Positions 9,822 through 19,435 of a DNA stretch of 64,000 nucleotides are shown piece by piece. This stretch comes from Nocardia suismassiliense (GTDB lineage Bacteria > Actinomycetota > Actinomycetes > Mycobacteriales > Mycobacteriaceae). A program made the translations under genes and the position numbers. The number at the start of each line of letters is the position of its first letter. Within the stretch, counting starts at the first letter, position 1. The notes below the pieces were generated by a model. It was not told the origin of the DNA and did no database searches. It worked only from the letters and a program-made list of their open reading frames with translations. Location: NCBI RefSeq assembly GCF_900269665.1, contig NZ_LT985361.1, positions 602,965-666,964 on the forward strand, read 5' to 3'.

Positions 9822-11396
9822 TCAGCCCCAGACGATGTCGTAGTACTTCCAGACCGCGCCGATCAGGGCGATGACGGTGGCGACGATGATGGTGACGGCG
9901 GGGCCGACGGTCGGCGTGCGGCCCGCGATGTTGGTGAGCCGCAACGGCATCCAGCGCAGCAATACCGCGAAGGCGACGATCGCCAGCGGCACGAAGTAGC
10001 GGCCCTGCACACCGTCGATGATGTAGTAACCGACCGGCGTGAACGACATATACAGCGTCACGTAGATCATCGCGACGCTGGCCGCCACGGTCAGCGCGAC
10101 GAGCAGGGTGCGGCGGAAGGTGGCCGCGCTCAGTCGATCCGCGACACCGATGCTCACCGCGAACGCGAACAGGCAGGCCAGCATGGTCAACGCGGGGACG
10201 TCGATGTAGGCGAAACCCAGTTCACCGAAGAACTGGCTGAACCACCGTTGGTCGCGCAGTGCGATGCTCTCGCCGAACACGGAGATGAAATGCCCTGGAT
10301 CGGTGAGAATTCCGCGCAGCTGCTCGCCCGGCTGCACCGAGCGCCACTGGTGCTCGGGCCGCATCAGGCCCATGCCGTCGCCGGTGGGCGCCGCGATCTT
10401 CATCCACACGGCGAAGACCAGACCGCCCGCGGCCGCGAAGGCCCACGGAATCCAGCGCCGCCAACCGGTGAAGCCGAGCCGGTCCGCCGGCACCAGCACC
10501 ACCAGCATCGCGAGCAGCACATAGGTCGGCTTGCTCACCGGCAGCAGAATCGTCGCGGCAAGCAGCGCACCGGTTTCCACGCGACCGAGCCGGTCGCCGA
10601 GGAACAGCGCCTTGACCAGCAGCGCCGACACCATGATGGCCAGCGCGTTGGTCATGGTGTCCGCCGTGACGGTGCCCGCCTGGAACACCGCGATCGGCAG
10701 CACCGCGACGGTGAACGCCAGCCACTGCACCCGATGCTTGCGCAGCGCGTACAGGCCGAAGCCGACCACCGCGAGGTAGGCGAGCAGCCCGGCGAGCCTG
10801 GTCAGCGCGATCATCCCGCCGACATCGAGCCCGAACAGCTCGGCCAGCCGAATACCCACGGCGGCAGGGATATACGGCACCGGCGAGTAGGCGGCGGTGT
10901 TGGTGAACCAGACCGGCTCGGTCGCGTCGGAGACTGCGGCGCCGCCGAGCCGGTCGTAGGCGCCCGGGTCCTCGACCATCGAGCCCGGCTCTTCGGGATT
11001 GGTCGTGTAGTCGCGCAGCGCGTAACCCATTACGGCGGTGATGCTTTTCGGCACATCGCCGCCGTAGGCGACACCGCGCGTGTCGTGAATCTGCTGCGGC
11101 AACAAGCCACCGTGCGCGACCTGGTAGGCGCGGCCGAACTGGGTGATCTCGTCGTGGCCCCAGAAGGGCGGCGTGAGAACGGTGAACAGCCCGCCGAAGA
11201 TCGCGACGAGCACGGTGAACGCGACCGTTGCCCCGCCGAGGCGCGTCACGATCCGCGCGCCGAAGTCACGAGCCGACCCGGACTTCGCCGGTGCTTCGAC
11301 CGTCGTGGTCTTCGTGGATCCATTGGTCGATTCAGGAGCCGATTCGTCCAGCGCCCGGGTCGAATTCGATTCGGTGTCCTCCGCCGCGGTGGTCAC
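9822..11396 (-). CDS. DUF2142 polytopic membrane protein
   Basis: A 524-residue integral membrane protein with a hydrophilic N-terminus (about 55 residues) and about a dozen hydrophobic segments. After the first helix comes the loop FGGLFTVLTPPFWGHDEITQFGRAYQVAHGG, in which the acidic HDE-type pair resembles the catalytic loop of GT-C glycosyltransferases; the family is DUF2142 (a length and layout match). Its start overlaps the stop of the upstream glycosyltransferase by 4 bases, so they are co-translated. Probably uses a polyprenyl-linked sugar in envelope polysaccharide work (inference). Confidence 0.8.
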   Translation of the reverse strand: MTTAAEDTESNSTRALDESAPESTNGSTKTTTVEAPAKSGSARDFGARIVTRLGGATVAFTVLVAIFGGLFTVLTPPFWGHDEITQFGRAYQVAHGGLLPQQIHDTRGVAYGGDVPKSITAVMGYALRDYTTNPEEPGSMVEDPGAYDRLGGAAVSDATEPVWFTNTAAYSPVPYIPAAVGIRLAELFGLDVGGMIALTRLAGLLAYLAVVGFGLYALRKHRVQWLAFTVAVLPIAVFQAGTVTADTMTNALAIMVSALLVKALFLGDRLGRVETGALLAATILLPVSKPTYVLLAMLVVLVPADRLGFTGWRRWIPWAFAAAGGLVFAVWMKIAAPTGDGMGLMRPEHQWRSVQPGEQLRGILTDPGHFISVFGESIALRDQRWFSQFFGELGFAYIDVPALTMLACLFAFAVSIGVADRLSAATFRRTLLVALTVAASVAMIYVTLYMSFTPVGYYIIDGVQGRYFVPLAIVAFAVLLRWMPLRLTNIAGRTPTVGPAVTIIVATVIALIGAVWKYYDIVWG

Positions 11397-12394
11397 AGTC
11401 CTGCTCCGCCGGTGCGGGCGTCACCGCCGTTGCCGTTGGGCCGGTGCTCGTCCGCGCTCACGGCGGAGTAGCGCAGGTACACCAGTCGCGCGGCCTCGTG
11501 CCGCGAGCGCCGGATGCCGTCCAGGATCAGGCCCGCGGTCCAGGCCAGGCTGCCGAGCAACAGCAAGGTGAAGGCGAGGAACAGCGTCGGGAAACGGGGC
11601 ACCTCACCGGTGTTGTAGAACTCGACCACGATCGGGACGCTCAGAATGATGGACACCAGCCAGCTCAGCGTGCCGAACAGGCCGTAGAACGCGACCGGGC
11701 GTTCGTGCCTGGCCAGGCCGATGATCAGCGCCAGGATCTTGAATCCGTCGTGATAGGTGCGCAGCTTGCTCTCACTGCCCGCGGGGCGGTCGCGGAAACC
11801 GACCGGCACCGCGGTCCGCGGCACCCGCAGGTGCAGCGAGTGCACCGTCAGCTCGGTCTCGATCTCGAACTCGCGCGACACGGCGGGGAAGCTCTTCACG
11901 AACCGGCGGGAGAACACCCGGAAGCCGCTCAGCATGTCTTCGACGTTCTCGCCGAACACCTTGCCGACCACGCCGTTGAGCACCTTGTTACCGGTCTCGT
12001 GGCCCGCGCGGTACGCCGATCCGCTCTCGTCCTGCCTGCGGACGCCGAGCACGTGGTCGTACGGACCGTCGAGCAGGGTCTTGATCATCAGCGGCGCGGC
12101 CGACGCCTCGTAGGTGTCGTCGCCGTCGATCATCAGATAGACGTCGGCCTCGATGTCGGCGAAGGCGCGGCGCACCACATTGCCCTTGCCCTTGGTGTAT
12201 TCGTGGCGCACGATCGCACCGGCCTCGCGGGCGCGTTCGGCCGTCTTGTCCGTGCTCAGGTTGTCGTAGACATAGACGACGATTCCCGGCACGGCGGCCA
12301 GCAGGTCGGCCACGACCTTGGCGACGGACGCCTCCTCGTTGTGGCACGGCACCACGGCGGCAATTCGAAGCTCGGTGGAGTCCACCCGGGTCAA
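11393..12394 (-). CDS. Family-2 glycosyltransferase with C-terminal membrane helices
   Basis: A 333-residue enzyme. GT-A fold signatures are VVPCHNEEASVAKVV near residue 15, the nucleotide-sugar DGDD motif (LMIDGDDTYEAS, about residue 90), and a conserved acceptor region MLSGFRVFSRRFVKSFP. Two hydrophobic segments follow (about 240-300), as in polyprenyl-phosphate glycosyltransferases such as DPM/GtrB types. Likely makes a polyprenyl-phosphate sugar used by the co-transcribed DUF2142 protein. The divergent GtrA gene next door supports this, since GtrA and GtrB types often work together. Confidence 0.85.
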   Translation of the reverse strand: MTRVDSTELRIAAVVPCHNEEASVAKVVADLLAAVPGIVVYVYDNLSTDKTAERAREAGAIVRHEYTKGKGNVVRRAFADIEADVYLMIDGDDTYEASAAPLMIKTLLDGPYDHVLGVRRQDESGSAYRAGHETGNKVLNGVVGKVFGENVEDMLSGFRVFSRRFVKSFPAVSREFEIETELTVHSLHLRVPRTAVPVGFRDRPAGSESKLRTYHDGFKILALIIGLARHERPVAFYGLFGTLSWLVSIILSVPIVVEFYNTGEVPRFPTLFLAFTLLLLGSLAWTAGLILDGIRRSRHEAARLVYLRYSAVSADEHRPNGNGGDARTGGAGL

Positions 12395-12532
12395 TCCTCG
12401 CGATCGGTGGTGAATGTGGGAACACCGGGAGGGTACAGGGAACTCACTGCGGACGTGTGGCCGACCTCAGCGCGCCGACAGGGGAATTTCGCCTCGCGCC
12501 ACGGCGCGCCGGGGCTGCGGTACCGTCGGGCC

Positions 12533-13078
12533 GTGCCAACCAGTGAATCGACCGCGCGGGCGGGCGAGACCGTGCCCGCCGAGGCATCGATCGTCGGGAA
12601 GGTGCTCGCCGCGCTGCGGCAGGGCAGCGCGTTCCTGGTGGTCGGGGCGATCGGCTTCCTCGTCGACGCGGGCACCTACAACCTCCTGGTGTTCTGGGGC
12701 GGCGAGGGCATGCTTTATCACTACCCGCTGCCCGCCAAGATCATTGCGATCGCGGTGGCCACGGTGGTCACCTATTTCGGCAACAAGTGGTGGACCTTCG
12801 CGCACAAGAAGACCGACAACCCGGGGCGCGAATACCTTCTCTATGCCGTCTTCAATGTCGTCGCGATCGGCCTGCAACTGGGGTGCCTCGGTTTCTCCCG
12901 GTACGTGCTCGACCTGTCCTCGCCGCTCTCGGACAACATCTCCGGCACGCTCATCGGCCAGATGGTGGCGGTGATCTTCCGATATTGGGCCTACGACAAA
13001 TTCGTCTTCACCGGCGCGCGCGAGCGCGGCGACGAGGCAGGCACCGACGGAACAGCGAACGTTCAGCAATCGAAATAG
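12533..13078 (+). CDS. GtrA-family membrane protein
   Basis: A 181-residue protein with four predicted helices and the GtrA pattern: FLVVGAIGFLVDAGTYNLL, then TVVTYFGNKWWTF, then IFRYWAYDKFVF. GtrA proteins take part in flipping or presenting polyprenyl-linked sugars for cell-surface polysaccharides. GTG start chosen because the GtrA domain begins about 30 residues in. It is divergent from the family-2 glycosyltransferase and precedes glfT2 by about 120 bases, so it may be transcribed with it. Confidence 0.87.
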   Translation: MPTSESTARAGETVPAEASIVGKVLAALRQGSAFLVVGAIGFLVDAGTYNLLVFWGGEGMLYHYPLPAKIIAIAVATVVTYFGNKWWTFAHKKTDNPGREYLLYAVFNVVAIGLQLGCLGFSRYVLDLSSPLSDNISGTLIGQMVAVIFRYWAYDKFVFTGARERGDEAGTDGTANVQQSK

Positions 13079-13200
13079 GACACGGCGGCACCACGGCTGA
13101 GCAGGCAGCTCGCTACGGTGGTTGATATCCTCACCCCCGCCGCGAACGGCATCCAGGGGCAGTCTGTCCCGTCCGGCACGATAACGATTTCGAGGACTTC

Positions 13201-15114
13201 ATGGATCAGTCGGCTACCCAGGCCGTTACCGAAACGAACGATCGAGCGCCGGCCGTTGTCGCGCCTGCCTCGCTGCGCTCCGACCACCGGGCGCCGGATC
13301 GGCTGGTGTTGCAGCGCGGCATCTTCACCGGTCCCTCGGCGAAGGTGAGCGACGAGCTGTATGCCGTCGTCAAGGGTCGCGCGCATCGGGAACGCCAGGT
13401 GCTGCGGCTGGAAAAGGGCGCGGCCGCGCACACCAACACCTACTTCGGCCGATTCGCCGCGAGCTACTGGCAGCGCTGGACCACCGTCACCGAGGTGCGG
13501 GTGGCCATGGTGCTCGACGTGACCAAGAAGGCCAGGATCCGGCTGGTCGCCTCCGATATCGCGGGGCACCGCCGGATCATCGACACCGCGCAGGTCACCG
13601 AGAGCGGCCCGCTGACGCTCACCGCGCCGCTGGATCAGTACGTCGACGGCGGGGCGATCTGGCTCGAATTCGACGCCATCGGCGGCGACCTCGGCATCAC
13701 CGAGGTCAGCTGGACCACCGCGGCACCGGACCACATCCGGCCCGTCGCGATCGCCATCTGCACCTTCAACCGGGCCGAGGACTGCGCGCACACCGTCGCG
13801 GCGCTGGCCTCCGACGAGGTCGTGCTCGGCGCGATCGACGCGGTGTATGTGGTGGACCAGGGCACCGACCTGGTGCAGGACCGGCCGCTGTACCAAGAGG
13901 TCGTTCCGGTGTTCGGCGACAAGCTGCGCTACCTGCGCCAGCCGAATCTAGGTGGGGCGGGCGGCTTCACGCGCGGGCTCTACGAGGTGTCCGCGGCGAA
14001 CGAGCACGCCGACGTGATCCTGATGGACGACGACATCCTGTGCGAACCGGAAACGGTGTTGCGGCTCAACGCCTTCGCCAACATGACGGTGGAACCGACC
14101 CTGGTCGGCGCGCAGATGCTGTTCCTGCTCAACCCCGATTACCTCAACGTCGGCGCCGAAGAGGTGCATCTGCAGCAGCTGCGGCACGGCCAGAAGGTGC
14201 CGAAGGCGTTGCGCAACACCAGCATGCTCAAGCGCAACCAGGAGCGTCGCGTCGACGCCGGGTACAACGCGTGGTGGACCTGCCTGATCCCGGCCGAGGT
14301 GGTCGCCAAGATCGGACTGCCCGTGCCGATCTTCTTCCAGTGGGACGACGTCGAATACGGCATCCGCGCCCGCGAGAACGGTTTCGTCACGGTCACCCTG
14401 CCGAACGCCGCGGTGTGGCACGCGGACTTCTACTGGAAGGACTACGACGACTGGGCGCGCTACTTCAGCACGCGCAACTCGTTGATCGTCGGCTCGCTGC
14501 ACACCGATCTCGACGGAAAGGCGATCACCCGCAAGCTGTTCCGTGAGCTGGCCGAACAGCTGGTCGCGATGCAGTACGGCCTGGTGCACACCACCCTGCA
14601 GGGTATCGAGGACTTCCTGAAGGGCCCGAAGGTGCTGCAGGACGGCGGTATCGCCGCGCTGGCCGCCGCCCGCGGCAGCCGGGCCGACTACCCGGAGACG
14701 ATCAAGCATCCGGCCGCGACGCCGCCGGTGCGCTCCGGTGACATCCAATTGCGCCGCGCCACCGGCGAACCGAGCCGTCCGATGCTCGTGCTGATCAAGC
14801 GCGCCGTCAACCAGTGGTTCGGTCGCACCCAGCACGGCGTCATCGGCGTCACCCGCGAAGACGCGTACTGGTGGCATGTTTCGCTGTTCGACCACGTGGT
14901 GGTCACCGACGCCTCGCAGTCCGGTGTTCGCGTCCGTCAGCGGGACAAGGCGCGGGCGCGTCAGCTGCTGCGCCGCACCATTCACGTGCTGCGCAGGCTG
15001 CGCAACGAGCTGCCCGCCCTGCAGCGGGAATACCGGGCCGCGGTGCCCGAGCTGACCAGCCGCGCCAACTGGGAGCGGCTGTACGGCATCGCGAATGCCA
15101 AGCAAGACAGCTGA
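13201..15114 (+). CDS. glfT2: Galactofuranosyltransferase GlfT2
   Basis: Processive UDP-galactofuranose transferase that builds the galactan chain of arabinogalactan at the inner face of the membrane. The 637-residue length equals that of Rv3808c. The GT-A domain carries the metal-binding DDD at 276-278, the acceptor-site WW at 358-359, the catalytic WDD at 381-383 and the histidine of AVWHADFYWKDYDD at 407. An N-terminal beta-barrel-like part and a C-terminal helical part flank it. The usual partner glf (UDP-galactopyranose mutase) is not next to it. Confidence 0.96.
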   Translation: MDQSATQAVTETNDRAPAVVAPASLRSDHRAPDRLVLQRGIFTGPSAKVSDELYAVVKGRAHRERQVLRLEKGAAAHTNTYFGRFAASYWQRWTTVTEVRVAMVLDVTKKARIRLVASDIAGHRRIIDTAQVTESGPLTLTAPLDQYVDGGAIWLEFDAIGGDLGITEVSWTTAAPDHIRPVAIAICTFNRAEDCAHTVAALASDEVVLGAIDAVYVVDQGTDLVQDRPLYQEVVPVFGDKLRYLRQPNLGGAGGFTRGLYEVSAANEHADVILMDDDILCEPETVLRLNAFANMTVEPTLVGAQMLFLLNPDYLNVGAEEVHLQQLRHGQKVPKALRNTSMLKRNQERRVDAGYNAWWTCLIPAEVVAKIGLPVPIFFQWDDVEYGIRARENGFVTVTLPNAAVWHADFYWKDYDDWARYFSTRNSLIVGSLHTDLDGKAITRKLFRELAEQLVAMQYGLVHTTLQGIEDFLKGPKVLQDGGIAALAAARGSRADYPETIKHPAATPPVRSGDIQLRRATGEPSRPMLVLIKRAVNQWFGRTQHGVIGVTREDAYWWHVSLFDHVVVTDASQSGVRVRQRDKARARQLLRRTIHVLRRLRNELPALQREYRAAVPELTSRANWERLYGIANAKQDS

Positions 15115-15129
15115 TCTGGCACGGATATG

Positions 15130-15160
15130 AGCAGGGGACGGGCCTGGCCCGTCCCCTGCT
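15130..15160. terminator. Bidirectional hairpin terminator
   Basis: Perfect 13-bp stem (AGCAGGGGACGGG) with a five-base loop between convergent glfT2 and the SDR gene. Confidence 0.85.
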
Positions 15161-15166
15161 TCCGTG

Positions 15167-16039
15167 CTACCTGCCGAGCGGCGAGTCGGTCAAGAACAGG
15201 TCGGTGGTGAGCGGGCCGTCGCCGGGGATCACGCGGTACTTCTCCAGATCCGTGATGCCATGCGCGGCAAGGACATCGTCATCGATGAAGAAGTTGCCGG
15301 AGGTCGACTTGGCCGGTGAGGTGAGCACCAGGTAGGCGGCGTCGGCGTAGATGTCCGGGGTGCGCGAGGTGGCGATCATTTCCTCGCCGCCGAGCAGGTT
15401 CTTCACTGCGGCGGTGGCGATGGTGGTGCGCGGCCACAGCGAGTTGACGCCGATCCCGTCGCCCTTCAGCTCCTCCGCCAAACCCAGTGTGGTGAGCGAC
15501 ATTCCGTACTTGGCGATGGTGTAACCCAGCGCCATACCTGCCCACCGCGGGTCGAGATTGAGCGGCGGGGAGAGGGTGAGGATGTGCGGGTTGCGGTCGG
15601 CCGCGGCCGAGGCGCGCAGATGCGGGATGCTCAATTTGGACAGCAAAAAGCTGCCGCGGGTGTTGATGTCCTGCATCAGGTCGTATTTCTTCATCGGCAG
15701 CGCGTCGGTGGGCGACAGATCGATGGCCGAGGCGTTGTTCACCACGATGTCGATGCCGCCGAAGCGCTCGACCGTCTGCCGCACGGCCTCGGCTACCGAA
15801 TCGTCGATGCGCACATCGCCGACGAACGGCAGCACCTGCGCGCCGGCCGCCTCGAGTTCGGCCGCCGCGGTGTGGATGGTGCCGGGGAGCTTCGGGTGCG
15901 GCAGATCGGTCTTGGCGATCAGGGTGATGTTCGCGCCGTCGGCCGCTGCCCGCTTGGCGATTTCCAGACCGATGCCGCGGCTGCCCCCCGACATGATCAG
16001 CGTTCTACCCGCGAGCGGCTTGGATCCCGGTTCCGTCAT
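15167..16039 (-). CDS. Short-chain dehydrogenase/reductase, HSDL2-like
   Basis: A 290-residue NAD(P)-dependent oxidoreductase. It has the SGGSRGIG cofactor motif near residue 17, NNAS at 101-104, Ser157, and YTIAK with Tyr173 and Lys177. The insert KTDLPHPKLPGTI is typical of the HSDL2-like branch, linked to fatty-acyl or steroid-like substrates. The ATG at 16039 has AGGAGCAGG upstream. A 16-bp palindrome lies about 85 bases upstream of the start and may be its operator. Confidence 0.9.
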   Translation of the reverse strand: MTEPGSKPLAGRTLIMSGGSRGIGLEIAKRAAADGANITLIAKTDLPHPKLPGTIHTAAAELEAAGAQVLPFVGDVRIDDSVAEAVRQTVERFGGIDIVVNNASAIDLSPTDALPMKKYDLMQDINTRGSFLLSKLSIPHLRASAAADRNPHILTLSPPLNLDPRWAGMALGYTIAKYGMSLTTLGLAEELKGDGIGVNSLWPRTTIATAAVKNLLGGEEMIATSRTPDIYADAAYLVLTSPAKSTSGNFFIDDDVLAAHGITDLEKYRVIPGDGPLTTDLFLTDSPLGR

Positions 16040-16122
16040 TTGACCTGCTCCTGTCGTCAGCGCCGCAGGGGGAGACCCCGCAGCCGTCCACCGTGTGCAC
16101 ACTAAGCGTAAACCCTCGTCAT

Positions 16123-16138
16123 ATGCAACCAGTTGCAT
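16123..16138. promoter_or_regulatory. Candidate operator ATGCAAC-CA-GTTGCAT
   Basis: Perfect 7-bp inverted repeat with a two-base spacer, upstream of the SDR gene start. The half-site ATGCAAC also occurs at 1456 beside the MarR/MFS dyad. No local regulator gene adjoins it. Confidence 0.5.
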
Positions 16139-16284
16139 AGCAGGCTGAGCGGGTCGAGGAATTCGATGGAGTGCCCGCACGGAGCCGCGGTCCCGTGATC
16201 AGGTACCGACTCGGGACAGGGCAGGCGGCGGTGTGCCGGGGTGGGGGTGCTGGTCGCCGACTGCACCACCACCCCGGCGGCCTG

Positions 16285-17331
16285 CTAGCGGCGAGAACCT
16301 CGTTCCTTGTAGCCCTGCCGCTGCTGTTTGATGACGCCGCGCCAATGCCGGTCGCGTTCGGCCTGCAGGCGTTTGTCGGTGCGCGCCGCCATCCAGGCGT
16401 TCTCCTTGGCCAGCTTGCGGTAGCTGTCGAAGCGCCGCTGCGGGAGTTCGCCGTTGTCGATGGCTTCGAGCACGGCACAGCCGGGTTCGCCGTTGTGCGC
16501 GCAGTCGCCGAATCGGCATCGGGCGGCGAGGGATTCGATGTCGCTGAAGGTCTTCTCGAGGCCTTCGGCGGCGTCCCACAGCCCGATCCCGCGCAGCCCC
16601 GGGGTATCGATCAGCGTGCCGCCGTTGGGCAGCGGCCGCAGTTCCCGATGCACCGTCGTGTGCCTGCCCTTCTTGTCCGCGGCGCGAACGGCGTTGGTGG
16701 CGAACACTTCCTGCCCGAGCAGGGCATTGGCGAGGGTGGATTTCCCCGCGCCGGACGGTCCGATCAGCGCGACCGTGCCGTCGAGCATCGCGGCGAGCAC
16801 ATCCAGGCCGGCGCCGCTGTTCGCGCTCACCGCGGCCACCGCGGCGCCGGGTGCGACGGCCCGCACATCGTCTAGCGGAATATCCTCTGCCGCATCGGCT
16901 TTGGTGAGCACCACGATGGGCTGGGCGTTGCTTTCCCAGGCCAGCGCGAGCATCCGCTCGATCCGCCCGAGGTCGACGTCCCCGTCGGCCGCCGTGCAGA
17001 TCAGCACCGTGTCGACATTGGTGGCGAGCACCTGTCCTTGCGAGCGTCCGGATACCGACGATCGCATGATCGCCGACCGTCGTGGCAGCAGCTGCCGCAC
17101 CACTGATTCGGCATCGATCGTCACCCAGTCGCCGGTGCAGAGCCCGCTGACCTCGGCATCGGCGCGCGGACACTTGGCTCTGGCCGCTCCGGTGGGGGTC
17201 GCGACATCACATTCGCTGCGGTCCATCCGGACCACCCGGGCGGGCACACAGCCTTCCTCGATCAGCGAGGCGTATTCATCGGCTACGGCTTCGGTCCAGC
17301 CGTAAGGGACAAGAAGGTCGTTCTCGACCAT
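16285..17331 (-). CDS. rsgA: Ribosome small-subunit-dependent GTPase A
   Basis: Circularly permuted GTPase that helps late maturation of the 30S subunit. In the 348-residue protein the order is OB-like N-terminus, G4 motif TKAD (143-146), then G1 GPSGAGKST (191-199), G3 DTPG (242-245), and the C-terminal zinc site Cys272, Cys277, His279, Cys285. That G4-G1-G3 order is the RsgA/YjeQ signature. The N-terminal region is shorter and less conserved than in E. coli. Sits between unrelated genes. Confidence 0.95.
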   Translation of the reverse strand: MVENDLLVPYGWTEAVADEYASLIEEGCVPARVVRMDRSECDVATPTGAARAKCPRADAEVSGLCTGDWVTIDAESVVRQLLPRRSAIMRSSVSGRSQGQVLATNVDTVLICTAADGDVDLGRIERMLALAWESNAQPIVVLTKADAAEDIPLDDVRAVAPGAAVAAVSANSGAGLDVLAAMLDGTVALIGPSGAGKSTLANALLGQEVFATNAVRAADKKGRHTTVHRELRPLPNGGTLIDTPGLRGIGLWDAAEGLEKTFSDIESLAARCRFGDCAHNGEPGCAVLEAIDNGELPQRRFDSYRKLAKENAWMAARTDKRLQAERDRHWRGVIKQQRQGYKERGSRR

Positions 17332-17584
17332 GATGGAGGGAATCTTTCGCTGGGCACCGAGCCCAACGCGGACTCAGTGACTGAAGAATGAGGGGGCGTT
17401 TCGTGTGGCGGCGTGCGCAGGCACAGCTCGTCCGAACACGACAATCCGCAAGCTCCTAGCCACGGTCCACACCTCCTCGCCTCACTCGCAGTTGCCCAAC
17501 ATTGACATGGCTCGACACCCCACGCAACTCATTTATTGCCGGGTTCCGACTGCCCTAGTGCGCGCAGCCTGGCAGCGCGCAGGT

Positions 17585-18589
17585 TCAGGGACGCTCGTCG
17601 GGTTTGCCGAACTGCTCGTGGCGGCCGAGCGAGCGCAGATGGAACCATTCGCGCAGGCCCGCCGGGTCGCGGCGGGTGACCAGGAAGAACCAGGAGAAAC
17701 GAATCCATTCCTGCGGCAGCAGCTTCCGCATACCGGGCTGCGACATCAGGTAGCCCCGGTTCCGGTAGGTGAAATAGCGCTTCACCGGATCGTCGGGGTA
17801 CTGGGTATGCATCCGGCCGCCCAGGATCGGCTTGAATTCCGCGGCACCATTCGGATGCAGGTACGCGGTCTGCAGACAGGTGCCGAAGGGCAGCCCCGAG
17901 CGGACCAGCCTGCGATGCACCTCGACCTCGTCGCCGCGCACGAACAGGCGCAGGTCGGGCACGCCGATCACGTCGACGGCCTTGGCTGAGATGAGCGCGC
18001 CGTTGAACAGCGAAGCGATGCCGGGCAGGAAGTCCTCGTCGCCGAGTTCGGAACGCAACCGCCGCCACACCACGCCGCGGCGCAGCGGGAAGGCGAGCTG
18101 GTCGGGCTCGTTGATGTCGCAGACCACCGGCGACACCTCGACCAGGCCGTGCCGTTTCGCGCAATCCAGCAGGATGGCAAGGACTTCCGGGCCTTCGGGG
18201 CGGCCGTCGTCGTCGGCCAGCCAGACCCAGTCCGCGCCGAGGCTCAGCGCGTGCAGCATGCCGAGTGCGAAACCGCCCGCGCCGCCGAGGTTGTGCGCCG
18301 AACCGAGGTAGGTGGTCTCGATCGGCTGGTCCCGGACCAGGTCCGCGACCTCGGACTCGTTGGCGTTGTCCACCACGATCAGGTGATCGACCGGGCGCGA
18401 CTGGGAGGCAATGACTTTGAGCGACTCGGCGAGCAGTTCGCGACGCTTGTGCGTGACCACGATCGCCACGATCCGCGCGTCGGGGCCGGTGCCGACGGCG
18501 CCGCTCGCGCGCACCGGCGCTGTGGTGGCGTCGACCGGAGCAGATGCCCCTTTCTCGATCGGGGTGTCCTGCCCGGTCGGCTCACTCAT
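17585..18589 (-). CDS. glfT1: Galactofuranosyltransferase GlfT1
   Basis: Initiates the galactan by adding the first galactofuranose residues to the rhamnose of the lipid-linked linker. The 334-residue GT-A protein has VTHKRRELL near residue 46, the metal-binding DDD at 126-128 and the shared galactofuranosyltransferase motif NLGGAGGF (100-107), also present in GlfT2. Start overlaps the wzt stop (ATGA). The trio wzm, wzt, glfT1 corresponds to Rv3783, Rv3781 and Rv3782. Confidence 0.93.
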   Translation of the reverse strand: MSEPTGQDTPIEKGASAPVDATTAPVRASGAVGTGPDARIVAIVVTHKRRELLAESLKVIASQSRPVDHLIVVDNANESEVADLVRDQPIETTYLGSAHNLGGAGGFALGMLHALSLGADWVWLADDDGRPEGPEVLAILLDCAKRHGLVEVSPVVCDINEPDQLAFPLRRGVVWRRLRSELGDEDFLPGIASLFNGALISAKAVDVIGVPDLRLFVRGDEVEVHRRLVRSGLPFGTCLQTAYLHPNGAAEFKPILGGRMHTQYPDDPVKRYFTYRNRGYLMSQPGMRKLLPQEWIRFSWFFLVTRRDPAGLREWFHLRSLGRHEQFGKPDERP

Positions 18590-19425
18590 GCCTGGTTCCG
18601 CTCCAGTTCTCGTTCGGTGTCCATGGTCTTTTCGGCTTCCAATTCGCGCAGCACGGTCGCGACGTGGTTTCCCGCGTCCGGACCCTCGTAGGCTCGCACC
18701 ACTTCTTCGATACCGCCACGCAGGCGGATCTGTCCGTGATCGATCCACAACGCGGAGTCGCAGAGTTGCGCGAGAAATTCGTTGGAATGGCTGGCGAATA
18801 CCAGGATGCCCGATCGGGCCACCAATTTCTGCAGACGCAGCCGGGCTTTCTTCATGAATTCGGCGTCCACCGCGCCGATGCCCTCGTCCAGCAGCAGGAT
18901 CTCCGGGTCGATCGAGGTCACCACACCCATCGCCAGGCGAACGCGCATACCGGTGGAGTAGGTGCGCAGCGGCATGGACAGGTATTCGCCGAGCTCGGTG
19001 AAGTCGGCGATCTCATCGATCTTGGCCAGCATCGACTTTCGCGTCTGCCCGAGGAACAGCCCGCGGATGATGATGTTCTCGTAGCCCGAGATCTCCGGGT
19101 CCATGCCGACGCCGAGGTCGAACACCGGCGCCACCCGGCCGCGGATGCGCGCACTGCCGCGCGACGGCTCGTAGATGCCCGAAAGCAGCCGCAGCAGCGT
19201 GGATTTACCCGCGCCGTTGTGCCCGACCAAGCCGACCTTGTCGCCTTCCTGCAGCGACAGGGTGATGTCGCGCAGCGCCTCGACCACCACCACATCGGAT
19301 TGGTTGCGCCCGATCGCGCCGCCCGCCTTGCCGAGGAACGCCTTCTTCAGCGACCGCGATTTGGCGTCGAAGATCGGGAATTCGACCCAGGCCTGGCGGG
19401 TTTCGATACTCACATGGTCGGTCAT
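18586..19425 (-). CDS. wzt: Galactan exporter ABC ATPase (Wzt/RfbE type)
   Basis: ATPase of the exporter for the lipid-linked galactan. In its 279 residues are Walker A GHNGAGKST (68-76), the signature region YSTGMRVRLAMG, and Walker B ILLLDEGIGAVD. The N-terminal extension of about 40 residues before the ATPase core is seen in the mycobacterial homolog. It has no C-terminal carbohydrate-binding domain, as expected for this branch. Lies 10 bases after wzm and overlaps glfT1. Confidence 0.93.
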   Translation of the reverse strand: MTDHVSIETRQAWVEFPIFDAKSRSLKKAFLGKAGGAIGRNQSDVVVVEALRDITLSLQEGDKVGLVGHNGAGKSTLLRLLSGIYEPSRGSARIRGRVAPVFDLGVGMDPEISGYENIIIRGLFLGQTRKSMLAKIDEIADFTELGEYLSMPLRTYSTGMRVRLAMGVVTSIDPEILLLDEGIGAVDAEFMKKARLRLQKLVARSGILVFASHSNEFLAQLCDSALWIDHGQIRLRGGIEEVVRAYEGPDAGNHVATVLRELEAEKTMDTERELERNQA

Positions 19426-19435
19426 CGATGCCCTC

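Noticed and set aside
9801..11471. A 556-codon open frame antisense to the DUF2142 gene
   Set aside because: Arg/His/Asp/Gln-rich product typical of the antisense of a high-GC membrane gene; no domain, no ribosome site.
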